From Phenylobacterium sp. CCH9-H3 (GTDB lineage Bacteria; Pseudomonadota; Alphaproteobacteria; Caulobacterales; Caulobacteraceae): a stretch of 64,000 nucleotides of DNA. The translations under genes and the position numbers were made by a program. Each line of letters starts with the position of its first letter. Positions within the stretch are counted from its first letter, which is position 1. The notes beneath the pieces were generated by a model. The model was not told the DNA's origin, ran no database searches, and worked only from the letters and a program-made list of their open reading frames with translations. Of the stretch, positions 1 to 8,473 are shown in pieces. The stretch is from NCBI RefSeq assembly GCF_001557235.1, contig NZ_LSJI01000025.1, positions 32,498 through 96,497 of the forward strand, read 5' to 3'.

Positions 1-1538
1 TTGAACCCGCGCGCGTCCACCGGCTCCACCGATCCGCGGCTGAGCGGCAGGATGACGCCCGCGCTCGGCGCTTCCTTGGTCGCCATGCGGGCGGCAAGCA
101 GCAGGGCGTGGTCACGGCCCTGCCGGACGGCCACCTGGCTGACCTGGACGGTGCGATCGTGGCCGCCGTCCATGTCGTCCAGGCGCAGCGTGTCGAGGCG
201 GGTGCGGCCTGGCGCGCCTTCGAAATCGTCGATCAGGGCCGCGACTTTGATCGCCGGCATCGAAGTCTGGCCGTCGGCCGGCGTCGGCTTGGCTCCCGGC
301 CCGAAGACCGGCCGGCCGTCGATGAACACCCGCTCGGTCTTGCGGATGTCGCTGATGTTCGCCCAGGGCTCGCCGGCGACCAGCACGAGGTCGGCGCGTT
401 TGCCCTTCTCGATGGTGCCCCGGTCGGCGATCGCGTTCATGGCCCGGGCGCCGTTCGCCGTGCCGGCCATCAGCGCCTCGGCCGGCGTCAGCCCGGCCTG
501 CACCAGCAGCTCCATCTCGCGCAGCGTGGCCGCGCCGTGGGGTGTGCCGGGCATCCCGGCGTCGGTGCCGACGGCGATCGGCACGCCCGCGTCGTGCAGC
601 GCCTTCACGTTGTGCAGCGCGTAGCCGAACTTGCGGAACGACTGCTGCACCCGCGGATCGTCGCGATTGGCCGGCGGCGGCTGACCCGGCTTCACGGGCT
701 CGTAGACTGCCAGTGTCGGGGCATAGACCGTGCCGTTGGCCTTCATCAGCGCGACGACCTCGTCGTCGACTTCGCGGTCCTGCAGGCTGTGGGCGATCAC
801 GTCGACCTTGGCGCGGGCGGCGACCTTGCCGCGATCGACGGTCACGGTGTGCGTCAGCACCTTCAGACCCGCCTTGTGCGCCTCGTCCGCCAGGGCCGAC
901 AGGGTCCAGTAGTCCATGCTGGTGTTGTCGGGCGAGCTGCCATAGCGCCAGCCGTCGGCGAACGCCTTGATGGCGTCGGGCTTGTACGGGAGCAGGGCGC
1001 GGACCTCGGCGCGGGCCGCCTCCGCCGTGCTCACCCACTTCGTGGTGGCCACGTCCGCCCAGTCGGCGCCGTGCCCGCCCGGCGTGCTCATCCGCGCGGT
1101 GAAGTTGACATGGGGCGTGGTCAGGCCGTCCAGCCAGCGGCGGCGCGGCGCGTAGGCTTCGGGCGGCTGGTGGAAGTCGTTCACCGTGGTGACGCCGGCG
1201 GCCACATAGGCGGCGGCGATCCTGGGCGCCACAGCCGGCGCCCCGCCCGGCGTCCAATGCGTGTGCAGGTCGAAGAAGCCGGGCAGCAGGGCCTTGCCCT
1301 TGGCCGGCACCACCACCGCGCCGCGCGGCGGCTTCAGCCCCGGCCCGACCTCAGCGATGCGGCCGTCGCGGATGATGACCGTCGCAACCCGCGGCGCGGC
1401 CCCCGTGCCGTCGAAGACGGTGGCATCGACGATCGCCGTGACGGGTCCGGGCGCCGGCGCGGCCTGCAAGGGGCCCGCCATCCCGAGCGCCGTCAGCGCC
1501 GCAAGGCCGATCGTCAAGCCGCTGAACCCGTCCCGCAT
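1..1538 (-). CDS. Secreted metal-dependent amidohydrolase (3' part beyond window)
   Basis: The reading frame enters from the left edge, so the C-terminus is missing; about 512 residues are present. The start at 1538 is preceded by an AAGAGG ribosome site. The N-terminus is a signal peptide (hydrophobic stretch ending near PLQAAPAP). An imidazolonepropionase-like composite domain follows, and the metal-binding HxH lies in FDLHTH (His92/His94). Further in-frame motifs are IKAF, LTHTV, IAHSLQD and GTDAGMPGTPHG, as expected for the HxH/Lys/His/His/Asp metal site of the amidohydrolase superfamily. A late segment GTIEKGKRADLVLVAGEP is typical of this family. The substrate is unknown; cyclic amides, dipeptides or lactones are possible. 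It is divergent from a TonB receptor operon and may act on what that receptor imports. Confidence 0.85.
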   Translation of the reverse strand, partial: MRDGFSGLTIGLAALTALGMAGPLQAAPAPGPVTAIVDATVFDGTGAAPRVATVIIRDGRIAEVGPGLKPPRGAVVVPAKGKALLPGFFDLHTHWTPGGAPAVAPRIAAAYVAAGVTTVNDFHQPPEAYAPRRRWLDGLTTPHVNFTARMSTPGGHGADWADVATTKWVSTAEAARAEVRALLPYKPDAIKAFADGWRYGSSPDNTSMDYWTLSALADEAHKAGLKVLTHTVTVDRGKVAARAKVDVIAHSLQDREVDDEVVALMKANGTVYAPTLAVYEPVKPGQPPPANRDDPRVQQSFRKFGYALHNVKALHDAGVPIAVGTDAGMPGTPHGAATLREMELLVQAGLTPAEALMAGTANGARAMNAIADRGTIEKGKRADLVLVAGEPWANISDIRKTERVFIDGRPVFGPGAKPTPADGQTSMPAIKVAALIDDFEGAPGRTRLDTLRLDDMDGGHDRTVQVSQVAVRQGRDHALLLAARMATKEAPSAGVILPLSRGSVEPVDARGF

Positions 1539-1879
1539 TCCGACCTCTTCAGATGTCCAAGGCGCCGTCCTTCGCCTTGGACGAACAGCCGCACCGAACC
1601 CTCATCAGGCGGCGTGTCATCTGGCGAACCCGACCGGCCAGCGTCAACCGAATACCTTATTGTTTCGCGGTTATTTCACTCAACAGAAGAATACGCGATC
1701 CACGGCCAAGTATAATTTCACCTGTTGAGTTTCATCAGCTGAATTGATGAACGAGCGCGTCTCGCCCCAAGATACTCACGCGCAAGAGAGTGAACATTGA
1801 CAGCATGTGAGGCGGATCGCATGCTCCCTCCCACAGCACCGGCGCCAATGACCGGGGCTACGAGAGAGGGATGGAAACG
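1539..1879. other. Divergent intergenic region, amidohydrolase / TonB receptor
   Basis: About 330 bp without a gene. It is clearly AT-richer than its surroundings between 1650 and 1770, as expected for divergent promoters. It holds a TATAAT hexamer at 1711-1716 (no convincing -35 seen) and the inverted repeat listed separately. Nothing else recognisable. Confidence 0.5.
1731..1751. promoter_or_regulatory. Candidate operator: perfect inverted repeat TTCATCA-N7-TGATGAA
   Basis: Seven-base perfect arms separated by seven bases (GCTGAAT), lying between a divergent amidohydrolase and a TonB receptor operon that ends in a TetR gene. Position and symmetry suit an operator for that TetR protein, but no second copy was found, so this is inference. 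Confidence 0.35.
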
Positions 1880-4150
1880 ATGAAGGCGCTTCTACTCGGG
1901 TCGGCCTGCGCGGCGACCCTCGGCGCGGCCGTGCCTGCGTTGGCTCAGACCCCGCCCGCAAACCCCAGGGCGACAGACGTCGGGGAAGTGATCGTCACCG
2001 CAACTCGGCGCAGCGAGCGGCTGCAGGACGTGCCGCTGAGCGTCACGGCCTATTCGCAGGAGGCGCTCACGGCCAAGGGCATCGTCGGCTACGAAGGCCT
2101 GGCGGTGGAGACGCCCGGCGTGGTGCTGAACCGCCCCAGCGCCAACTTCAACAACTTCACCGCGCGCGGCATCGCGACCAACGGCTACGGCGCCAACCTG
2201 CAGAGCACCGTGGCGGTCTACATCGACGAGCTTCCGATCTCCACGATCGGCAATACGACAGTGCTGGACCCGAACCTCTACGATGTGGAGCGGGTCGAGT
2301 TCCTGCGGGGGCCGCAGGGCACGCTGTTCGGCTCCGGGTCGCTGTCAGGGGCGCTGCGCATCCTGACCCGCAAGCCCGACCTCAGGGAGTTCGACGCCTC
2401 GGTCCTGGTCGATTACGGGCTGACGGGCTCGGATTCCCTACGCCAGCGCTACAACGCCATGGTCAATGTGCCCCTGGTGCACCAGAAGCTGGCGCTGCGC
2501 GCGGTGGGCTTCTACCGCGACGAGGAAGGCTACATCGACAACGTCGGCCTGACCGCGAGGAAGAATTCCAACGACCTCGACGCCTGGGGCGGCCGGGTGG
2601 CGCTGCTCTGGACGCCGACGGACCGGACCTCGGTGAAGCTGCTGGTCTCGCGCGAGGTGAGCAAGCCGCGCGACGCCTCGACGATCAGCCCGGCCCTGGG
2701 CCACGACAAGCGCGTGTCGGACCGGCCGGACCTCTTCCAGGGCTGGCTGACCAGCTACAACGCCACCGTCGAGCACCAGTTCGAGGGCGCCCAGTTCACC
2801 AGCTCGACCACCTGGTCCGAGTTCAATCAGAAGTTCTACGTGGATCTCGGGGGCACGTTCGGCAACGCGACCGGAAGCCCCCTCGGCATCGCCTTCGGCC
2901 TGGACGCCGACGCCTACATGGACACCTTCGTGGAGGAGGCGCGCCTGGCCTCCGATCCTGGCGGCAAGTGGGACTGGGTGATCGGCGGCTTCTACCTCGA
3001 TCGCCGGATCGACGTTGACTACAACTACCGCTCACGCCCCGACTATCTGGCGTTCCGCGGCTTCACCGGCCTTCCGGACGAATACTACCAGCGCTTCGGA
3101 AACCACACGAACTCGCAGGAGCTGGCTGGCTTCGGCGAGGTGACTTACCGCTTCAACGAGCAGTTTTGGGTGACGGGCGGCCTGCGCTACGGCGGCTTCG
3201 AGGCGCAAACGATCACCGAGGGCGGCTACAACAGCAACTACCTGACCGCCGCGCTCACCCCGGGCTTCCGCGGACCGCTGACCATCACCCAGGTGGCGCC
3301 AGCGGTGGGCGTGAAGGCGAAGGAGACCGGACCCTCGTACAAGATCAGCCTCTCGTACAAGCCGAGCTCGGCCATCACCACCTACGCCACCCTCTCGACG
3401 GGCTTCCGGACCCCTGTGGTGAACGCCTTCGCGGGCCGTGTGAGCGTGGTGAACCCCAACGACATCGTCATCCCGGCGGGCGCCGACTCCGACGACCTGA
3501 CGAACTACGAGATCGGCCTGAAAGGCCGCTGGCTGAACGGACGGCTGACGACCAACCTCGCCGCCTACTGGATCGACTGGGAGAACATCCAGGTCCAGGC
3601 GAACCGCGTGTCCGACTCTGTGCAGTTCGCGACGAACATCGGCAAGGCGGTCAGCCGGGGCCTCGAGTTCGAGGTCATCGCCCTGCCGGCCGAAGGCCTG
3701 ACCGTGGGCGTCAACGGCGCCTTCAACGAGGCCGAGGTCACCAAGCTCACGCCGACCGAGGCCGCCATTTCCGGCGCCGGCGAGGGCGTGCGCCTCGCAT
3801 CGCCCCGCTTCCAGGGCGCCGCCTACTTCAACTACGGCTTCGACCTGACGCCCGACGCCCGCGCCAACCTCTCGGCCGTAGTCCAGCGGGTGGGCAAGTA
3901 TCCGGGCCTCTTCCCATATATCCCCGGCCGGCCGGGCGTGCTCCAGACGACCTACGCCTATACGCAGGCCTACACCAACGTGAACGCGACCTTCGCCGTG
4001 GCCCTCGAGAAGCTGACCGTCGCGGCCTACGTCGAGAACCTCTTCAACAGCCGCAAGATCACCTACGTGCACCCCGAGGCGTTCCTCGCCAGCCGGTTCG
4101 CGGAACAGCGGCCGCGCACGGTGGGCGTGCGGGTCGGCTACGACTTCTAG
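1880..4150 (+). CDS. TonB-dependent outer-membrane receptor
   Basis: About 756 aa. A signal peptide (MKALLLGSACAATLGAAVPALAQ) is followed by a TonB-box-like VGEVIVTATRR, the plug domain (about residues 45-160, with the LRGPQGTLFGSGSLSGALRI signature) and a 22-strand barrel ending in an aromatic residue (RVGYDF). An alternative start at 1871 adds three residues; 1880 is preferred because GAGAGGG then lies at normal ribosome-site spacing. It is the first gene of an operon: the MFS gene starts 3 bp after its stop and a TetR gene overlaps that. This is the catechol/complex-organic type of TonB receptor with no STN domain. The ligand cannot be told from sequence. Confidence 0.93.
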   Translation: MKALLLGSACAATLGAAVPALAQTPPANPRATDVGEVIVTATRRSERLQDVPLSVTAYSQEALTAKGIVGYEGLAVETPGVVLNRPSANFNNFTARGIATNGYGANLQSTVAVYIDELPISTIGNTTVLDPNLYDVERVEFLRGPQGTLFGSGSLSGALRILTRKPDLREFDASVLVDYGLTGSDSLRQRYNAMVNVPLVHQKLALRAVGFYRDEEGYIDNVGLTARKNSNDLDAWGGRVALLWTPTDRTSVKLLVSREVSKPRDASTISPALGHDKRVSDRPDLFQGWLTSYNATVEHQFEGAQFTSSTTWSEFNQKFYVDLGGTFGNATGSPLGIAFGLDADAYMDTFVEEARLASDPGGKWDWVIGGFYLDRRIDVDYNYRSRPDYLAFRGFTGLPDEYYQRFGNHTNSQELAGFGEVTYRFNEQFWVTGGLRYGGFEAQTITEGGYNSNYLTAALTPGFRGPLTITQVAPAVGVKAKETGPSYKISLSYKPSSAITTYATLSTGFRTPVVNAFAGRVSVVNPNDIVIPAGADSDDLTNYEIGLKGRWLNGRLTTNLAAYWIDWENIQVQANRVSDSVQFATNIGKAVSRGLEFEVIALPAEGLTVGVNGAFNEAEVTKLTPTEAAISGAGEGVRLASPRFQGAAYFNYGFDLTPDARANLSAVVQRVGKYPGLFPYIPGRPGVLQTTYAYTQAYTNVNATFAVALEKLTVAAYVENLFNSRKITYVHPEAFLASRFAEQRPRTVGVRVGYDF

Positions 4151-4153
4151 GTC

Positions 4154-5482
4154 ATGGCGCAGACTCCCCTTGCGCCGGCCGCGGCGGAGCTGGACGGGAG
4201 CTCCGCCGCGGCTCTCAGGCCGGCGGCCGGGGCCTGGCCGGTCCTGGCGATCCTCTGCTTCGTCTATGTGCTCAATTTCCTGGACCGGCAGTTGCTGTCG
4301 ATCCTGGCCAAGCCCATTCAGGACGAGCTCGGCGTCACCGACGGCCAGCTCGGCCTGATCAGCGGCCTCTATTTCGCGCTGTTCTACTGCCTGATCTCGA
4401 TCCCCGTCGGCTGGCTCGCCGACCGGACCAATCGGGTGCGCGTGCTGGCGGTCGCCTGCGGCCTGTGGAGCGCGGCCACCATGGCGTGCGGGCTTTCGGC
4501 CAACTATCCGCAGCTTGTGCTGGCCCGGATGACCGTCGGCGTCGGCGAGGCGGGCGGGGTGCCGCCGTCGTACGCCATCATCACCGACTACTTCCCGCCT
4601 GGGCGCCGCGGCACGGCTCTCGGCCTCTTCAACCTCGGCCCGCCGATCGGGCAGGCCATGGGGGTCGCGTTCGGAGCGGCGCTCGCGGCGGCCTACAGCT
4701 GGCGGATGGCGTTCCTGATCCTGGGCGCGGTGGGACTCGTGGCCGCGCTGGTGGTGCTGTTCGGGGTGCGTGAGCCGGAGCGCGGCGGCCTCGACCGCGC
4801 CGCGGGCCTCCCGCCGAAGTCCACGGGCGGTCAGGCCCGCTTCTGGCCGACGGTGCGCAACTTCTTCTCGACCCCCGCCCTCCGGCTCGTCGCCCTGGCC
4901 AGCGCGGCGACGCAGATCGTCACCTACGGGGCCGGCAACTTCACGACTCTCTTCCTGATGCGGGAGAAGGGCATGACCCTTCCGGACGTCTCGCTCTGGT
5001 ACGCCCTGGTGGTGGCGGTGGGCATGGGCGGGGGCATCTTCGTCTCGGGCCGGGTGATCGACCGGTTCACGCGCCGCACCAAGACCGCCTACGCCCTGGC
5101 GCCCGCGATCTCGCTGTCGCTCGCCGTCCTGCCCTATCTGGCGTTCGTCTGGGCGCCGAACTGGCCCGTGGCCCTGGCGTTCCTCCTGGGTCCTACCTTC
5201 CTGAACTACTTCTACCTCTCGTCGGCCGTGGCCCTGGTGCAGGAGGAGGTGGCGCCCGAGCAGCGGGTGCTGTCGGGCGCGCTGCTGCTGCTGGTGATGA
5301 ATCTGGTCGGGATGGGCGTCGGCCCCACCTTCGTCGGCGCAGTCAGCGACCTCTTGAGGCCCGACCATCCGGACAACTCGCTGCAGCTCGCCTTCTATGC
5401 CCTCACCCCGGTCTATCTGGTGGCGGTGGCGCTCTTCCTCGCCCTGGCCCGCGTGCTGAAGCGCGAAGAGGCGCGCGCGTGA
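4154..5482 (+). CDS. MFS permease, spinster-like
   Basis: 442 aa with about 12 hydrophobic segments. The first helix region reads FVYVLNFLDRQLLSILAKPI, which is the signature of the spinster-like / sugar-phosphate-permease branch of the major facilitator superfamily. The loop 2-3 motif is GWLADRTNRVRVL and the loop 4-5 area is ARMTVGVGEAG. It is an inner-membrane transporter that probably moves the compound delivered by the upstream TonB receptor from periplasm to cytoplasm; the gap to that gene is only 3 bp. The last four bases overlap the next gene (GTGA). Substrate unknown. Confidence 0.88.
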   Translation: MAQTPLAPAAAELDGSSAAALRPAAGAWPVLAILCFVYVLNFLDRQLLSILAKPIQDELGVTDGQLGLISGLYFALFYCLISIPVGWLADRTNRVRVLAVACGLWSAATMACGLSANYPQLVLARMTVGVGEAGGVPPSYAIITDYFPPGRRGTALGLFNLGPPIGQAMGVAFGAALAAAYSWRMAFLILGAVGLVAALVVLFGVREPERGGLDRAAGLPPKSTGGQARFWPTVRNFFSTPALRLVALASAATQIVTYGAGNFTTLFLMREKGMTLPDVSLWYALVVAVGMGGGIFVSGRVIDRFTRRTKTAYALAPAISLSLAVLPYLAFVWAPNWPVALAFLLGPTFLNYFYLSSAVALVQEEVAPEQRVLSGALLLLVMNLVGMGVGPTFVGAVSDLLRPDHPDNSLQLAFYALTPVYLVAVALFLALARVLKREEARA

Positions 5483-6264
5483 TCGATGGCGAGGATCGCG
5501 CCGAGAGGCGGCGGCGCGCCGGGCGCGCCGACTTGACGGGTGCGGCGGTGCGGCGGAAAGAACCCGACGTGCCCGAGACGTCCCGCCCCCGCCGCGTATC
5601 GAAGAAGGCCGAGCAGCGCGCGGAGTCCATCGAACAGATCCTCGACGCGGCGGAATACCTGTTTTCCCGGCACGGCCTGTACGGCGTCACCCTGAAGGAC
5701 GTGGCCCAGCGGGTGGGCGTGCACCACACGCTGATGAACTACTATTTCGAGGACAAGAAGACGCTGTTCGACGCCGTGTTCGCCCGGCGCGCGGCCGTCA
5801 CCAGCGAGCGGCGTATGAACGCCCTGGACGCCTACGACGCGGCGACGGGCGGCAAGCCCACCGTCGAGGGCGCCCTCCATGCCTTCCTCGACACCGACCT
5901 CGACCTCTACATCCAGGGCGGCGAAGGGTGGAAGAACTACGGCGCGCTGGGGGCGCTTGTGGCCAACACCCCGGAGTGGGGCGCCGAGTTGATGGACCAG
6001 CACTTCGATCCGGTCGTGCTGCGGCTGATCGAGCTCCTCAAGAAGGCCCTCCCCGACTGCGCCGAAGAGGACATCTTCTGGGGCTATCACTTCGTGACCG
6101 GCGCCCTGATGGTGACCCTCGCCCGCACCGGGCGCATCGACAAACTGTCGGGCGGCGTGTGCAAGTCGGAAGACTTCCCCGCCATAAAGCAGCGCATGGC
6201 GCGCTTCATGGCCGCGGGATTCCTCGAGATCTGCAACGCCCGCGCCGCAGATCGCGCGGGCTGA
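5479..6264 (+). CDS. TetR-family transcriptional regulator
   Basis: 261 aa from a GTG that overlaps the MFS stop codon. A later GTG at 5569 (VPETSRPRRVSKKAEQ) would give a more usual TetR length and cannot be excluded. The N-terminal TetR helix-turn-helix is clear: RAESIEQILDAAEYLFSRHG, then VTLKDVAQRVGVHHTLMNYYF and EDKKTLFDAVF. The C-terminal two-thirds is a ligand-binding helical domain with no recognisable subfamily. Translational overlap with the transporter suggests it senses the transported compound and controls its own TonB receptor-MFS operon. Confidence 0.88.
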   Translation: MIDGEDRAERRRRAGRADLTGAAVRRKEPDVPETSRPRRVSKKAEQRAESIEQILDAAEYLFSRHGLYGVTLKDVAQRVGVHHTLMNYYFEDKKTLFDAVFARRAAVTSERRMNALDAYDAATGGKPTVEGALHAFLDTDLDLYIQGGEGWKNYGALGALVANTPEWGAELMDQHFDPVVLRLIELLKKALPDCAEEDIFWGYHFVTGALMVTLARTGRIDKLSGGVCKSEDFPAIKQRMARFMAAGFLEICNARAADRAG

Positions 6265-6277
6265 AAATCGGACCGCC

Positions 6278-7639
6278 CTACACCGCCTTGGCGTGCCGGG
6301 TCTGGGCGGCGGGCAGACGCTCGTCGAAGCAGGCGGCGACCGCGCGCAGGAGCCGGCGCGCCGCTTCCGGCACGACGATCCGGCGCCCCGAGACCTCGCA
6401 TAACCCATCGGACTGCAGCTCACGAGCAAGCTCGAGGCTGTCGTCCAGGGCGTCGGGCGATGCGCCATGGGCCCGGCACTGCGCGGCGACGTCGACCTCG
6501 AGATCGCACATCAGGCGCTCGATCACGGCGGCCCTCAGGCGGTCCTGCGGCCGTAGGGCCAGCGTGCGGGCCAGCGGCAGCCGTCCGGCCTGGACCGCCT
6601 CGCTCCACACATCCGTGGCGACGGCGTTCTGGACGTAGCCCTCGCGGAACTGCCCGATCGACGAGGGGCCGATGGGCACGAGCACGGGCGCGGGGTCGTC
6701 GGTGTAGCCCTGGAAGTTGCGCCGCAGGGTCCCCGCCGCCGCCGCCGCCCGCGCCAAAGCGTCCTCCGGCCGGGCGTAGTGGTCGAGTCCGATGCGAACG
6801 TAGCCCGCGTCCGCAAGCACGGCGTCGGCGGCGTCCGCCTGGGCCCAGCGCCCCTCGACGTCGGCGAGGTCGGCGTCCTTGATCATCACCTGGTGCTTCT
6901 TCATCCAGGGCACATGGGCGTAGCCGAAGACCGCAATGCGGTCGGGTCGCAGGGCGAGCGCCTGGCGGGTGGACTCCGCCACGTTCTCCGGAGTCTGCTC
7001 CGGCAAGCCGTACATCAGGTCGAAGTTGATGCCCCCGACGCCCGTGGCCCTCAGGCGGGCGACGGCCGCCTCCACCTGCTCGAAGGGCTGGACCCGGTGG
7101 ACCTTCTCCTGGACCCCCGGATCGAAGGTCTGCACGCCCAGGCTCGCGCGGGTGACGCCGGCCTCGCCCAGGGCGTCCACGAACGCCTCGGACAGCAGGC
7201 CCGGATCGAGCTCAACGGCCACCTCGGCGCCAGGCCGAAGACCGAAATGACCCGCCAGCCGCCGCGTCAGGCGGACGAAATGCTCGGGCGACAAGGCGTT
7301 CGGACTGCCGCCGCCGAAGTGCAGGTGACCGGCGCCAGCATGAGGGCCCAGCGCGTCCGCCACGAGGTCGATCTCGCGCTCGATCGTCTCATAGAACGCC
7401 TGGATCCGGTCGTACTCCTGGGCCACCGTCGTATGGCAGCCGCAGTACCAGCAGAGGCGCCGGCAGAACGGCACATGCACATAGGCCGAGATGACGTCGC
7501 CCGCGCGGGTCCCGGCGAACCAGTCACGCGGCGCTTCCTCGCCCTCCGCAGCCTCGAAGGCCAGGGCCGTGGGATAGCTCGTGTAGCGGGGCAGGTTCCG
7601 GGTCGCGTGACGCAGCTGCGCGGCGGTGAGGCTGGACAT
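6278..7639 (-). CDS. hemN: Oxygen-independent coproporphyrinogen III oxidase
   Basis: 453 aa radical-SAM enzyme that oxidatively decarboxylates coproporphyrinogen III to protoporphyrinogen IX without oxygen in haem synthesis. The N-terminus RYTSYPTALAF is the HemN-specific start. The [4Fe-4S] motif CRRLCWYCGC has the CxxxCxxC spacing. HFGGGSPN, VELDPGLL and INFDLMYGLPEQT follow, and a C-terminal HemN domain (about residues 360-430) is present. Length matches true HemN rather than HemW. It converges with the TetR gene 13 bp away. I looked for an FNR/FixK box upstream and found only a half-site. Confidence 0.95.
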   Translation of the reverse strand: MSSLTAAQLRHATRNLPRYTSYPTALAFEAAEGEEAPRDWFAGTRAGDVISAYVHVPFCRRLCWYCGCHTTVAQEYDRIQAFYETIEREIDLVADALGPHAGAGHLHFGGGSPNALSPEHFVRLTRRLAGHFGLRPGAEVAVELDPGLLSEAFVDALGEAGVTRASLGVQTFDPGVQEKVHRVQPFEQVEAAVARLRATGVGGINFDLMYGLPEQTPENVAESTRQALALRPDRIAVFGYAHVPWMKKHQVMIKDADLADVEGRWAQADAADAVLADAGYVRIGLDHYARPEDALARAAAAAGTLRRNFQGYTDDPAPVLVPIGPSSIGQFREGYVQNAVATDVWSEAVQAGRLPLARTLALRPQDRLRAAVIERLMCDLEVDVAAQCRAHGASPDALDDSLELARELQSDGLCEVSGRRIVVPEAARRLLRAVAACFDERLPAAQTRHAKAV

Positions 7640-7828
7640 GGCTCGGCTCAGGCGGACGCGCCGCCTGGATGGGCGCGGATCGGGGACGACAGGCCGGCGA
7701 CGCTAGCGGGCGGGCCGGCCGTCCGACATTCGGGAGCGGCCACTAGGTAGTAGCCCCAGGTTGCGCGACACGTGGTTTGATTGGGGGGAACGAGGCCGGC
7801 GGCCAATTGGTCGCGGTCAGTCCGCGGG

Positions 7829-8452
7829 TCAGAGCCCCTGCGCCACCCGGACCGGGATAGCGGCGGAGGCGATTGGGGCCGCCGCCGAGGCGAGGAGAAG
7901 GGCGCTGAACAGCGCCACCATCACCGAACTCGTCCGACGGATCGTCAGCCCGCCGCGACCGCGAGCCCCCGCCCGGATGGCGACGCCCAGCGCGACCCAG
8001 ACGCTTCCCGCCAGGACCATCAGGCCGGACAGGATCATCAGGTAGGGCTGGAGCAGGTCGACGAGCCCGATCGACCGCGGCGGCAGGATCACAAAGACGA
8101 AGACGAGCGCTTTCGGATTGCTGAGCGTCGCGAGGAAGACCCGGCGCCAGGTGATCGCGCCCTGGCTGTCCGCGGGCGGCGCGGTCCAGATGCGCCAGGC
8201 TGTATGGGCCAGGTACAGGGCGCCCGCGATCCGCAGGAGCGGCCGCAGCCAGGCGAGCGACTCGACCACGGGCGCCACGAACGCCTCCAGGACGACGATC
8301 GCCGCGCCATAGCCCAGCAGCTCGGCGGCAATGAGTGGAGCCGCCCGCCGCGCGCCCAGGATCGCCCCTGCGGCGGCCAGCAGGGTGTTGGTCGGCCCCG
8401 GTGTCAGCAGCAGGAGCGCGGCGGCGAGCACGAAGGCGTCCAGTTCGGTCAC
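7829..8452 (-). CDS. LysE/RhtB-family amino-acid exporter
   Basis: 207 aa from a GTG start. Six hydrophobic segments in the LysE pattern, beginning FVLAAALLLLTPGPTNTLL, which carries the family's TPGP signature in helix 1; SNPKALVFVF is the second hallmark. Predicted inner-membrane exporter of amino acids or related small metabolites. It lies 21 bp downstream of the halogenase gene on the same strand, so it may be the last gene of that operon. If so, export of a halogenated or amino-acid product is a possible but unproven role. Confidence 0.88.
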   Translation of the reverse strand: MTELDAFVLAAALLLLTPGPTNTLLAAAGAILGARRAAPLIAAELLGYGAAIVVLEAFVAPVVESLAWLRPLLRIAGALYLAHTAWRIWTAPPADSQGAITWRRVFLATLSNPKALVFVFVILPPRSIGLVDLLQPYLMILSGLMVLAGSVWVALGVAIRAGARGRGGLTIRRTSSVMVALFSALLLASAAAPIASAAIPVRVAQGL

Positions 8453-8473
8453 GGCCCGAGTTCCCTGTCCGCC

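Noticed and set aside
7640..7828. Possible FNR/FixK box before hemN
   Set aside because: Only a TTGAT half-site is present near 7778; the second half (ATCAA) is missing at the right distance.
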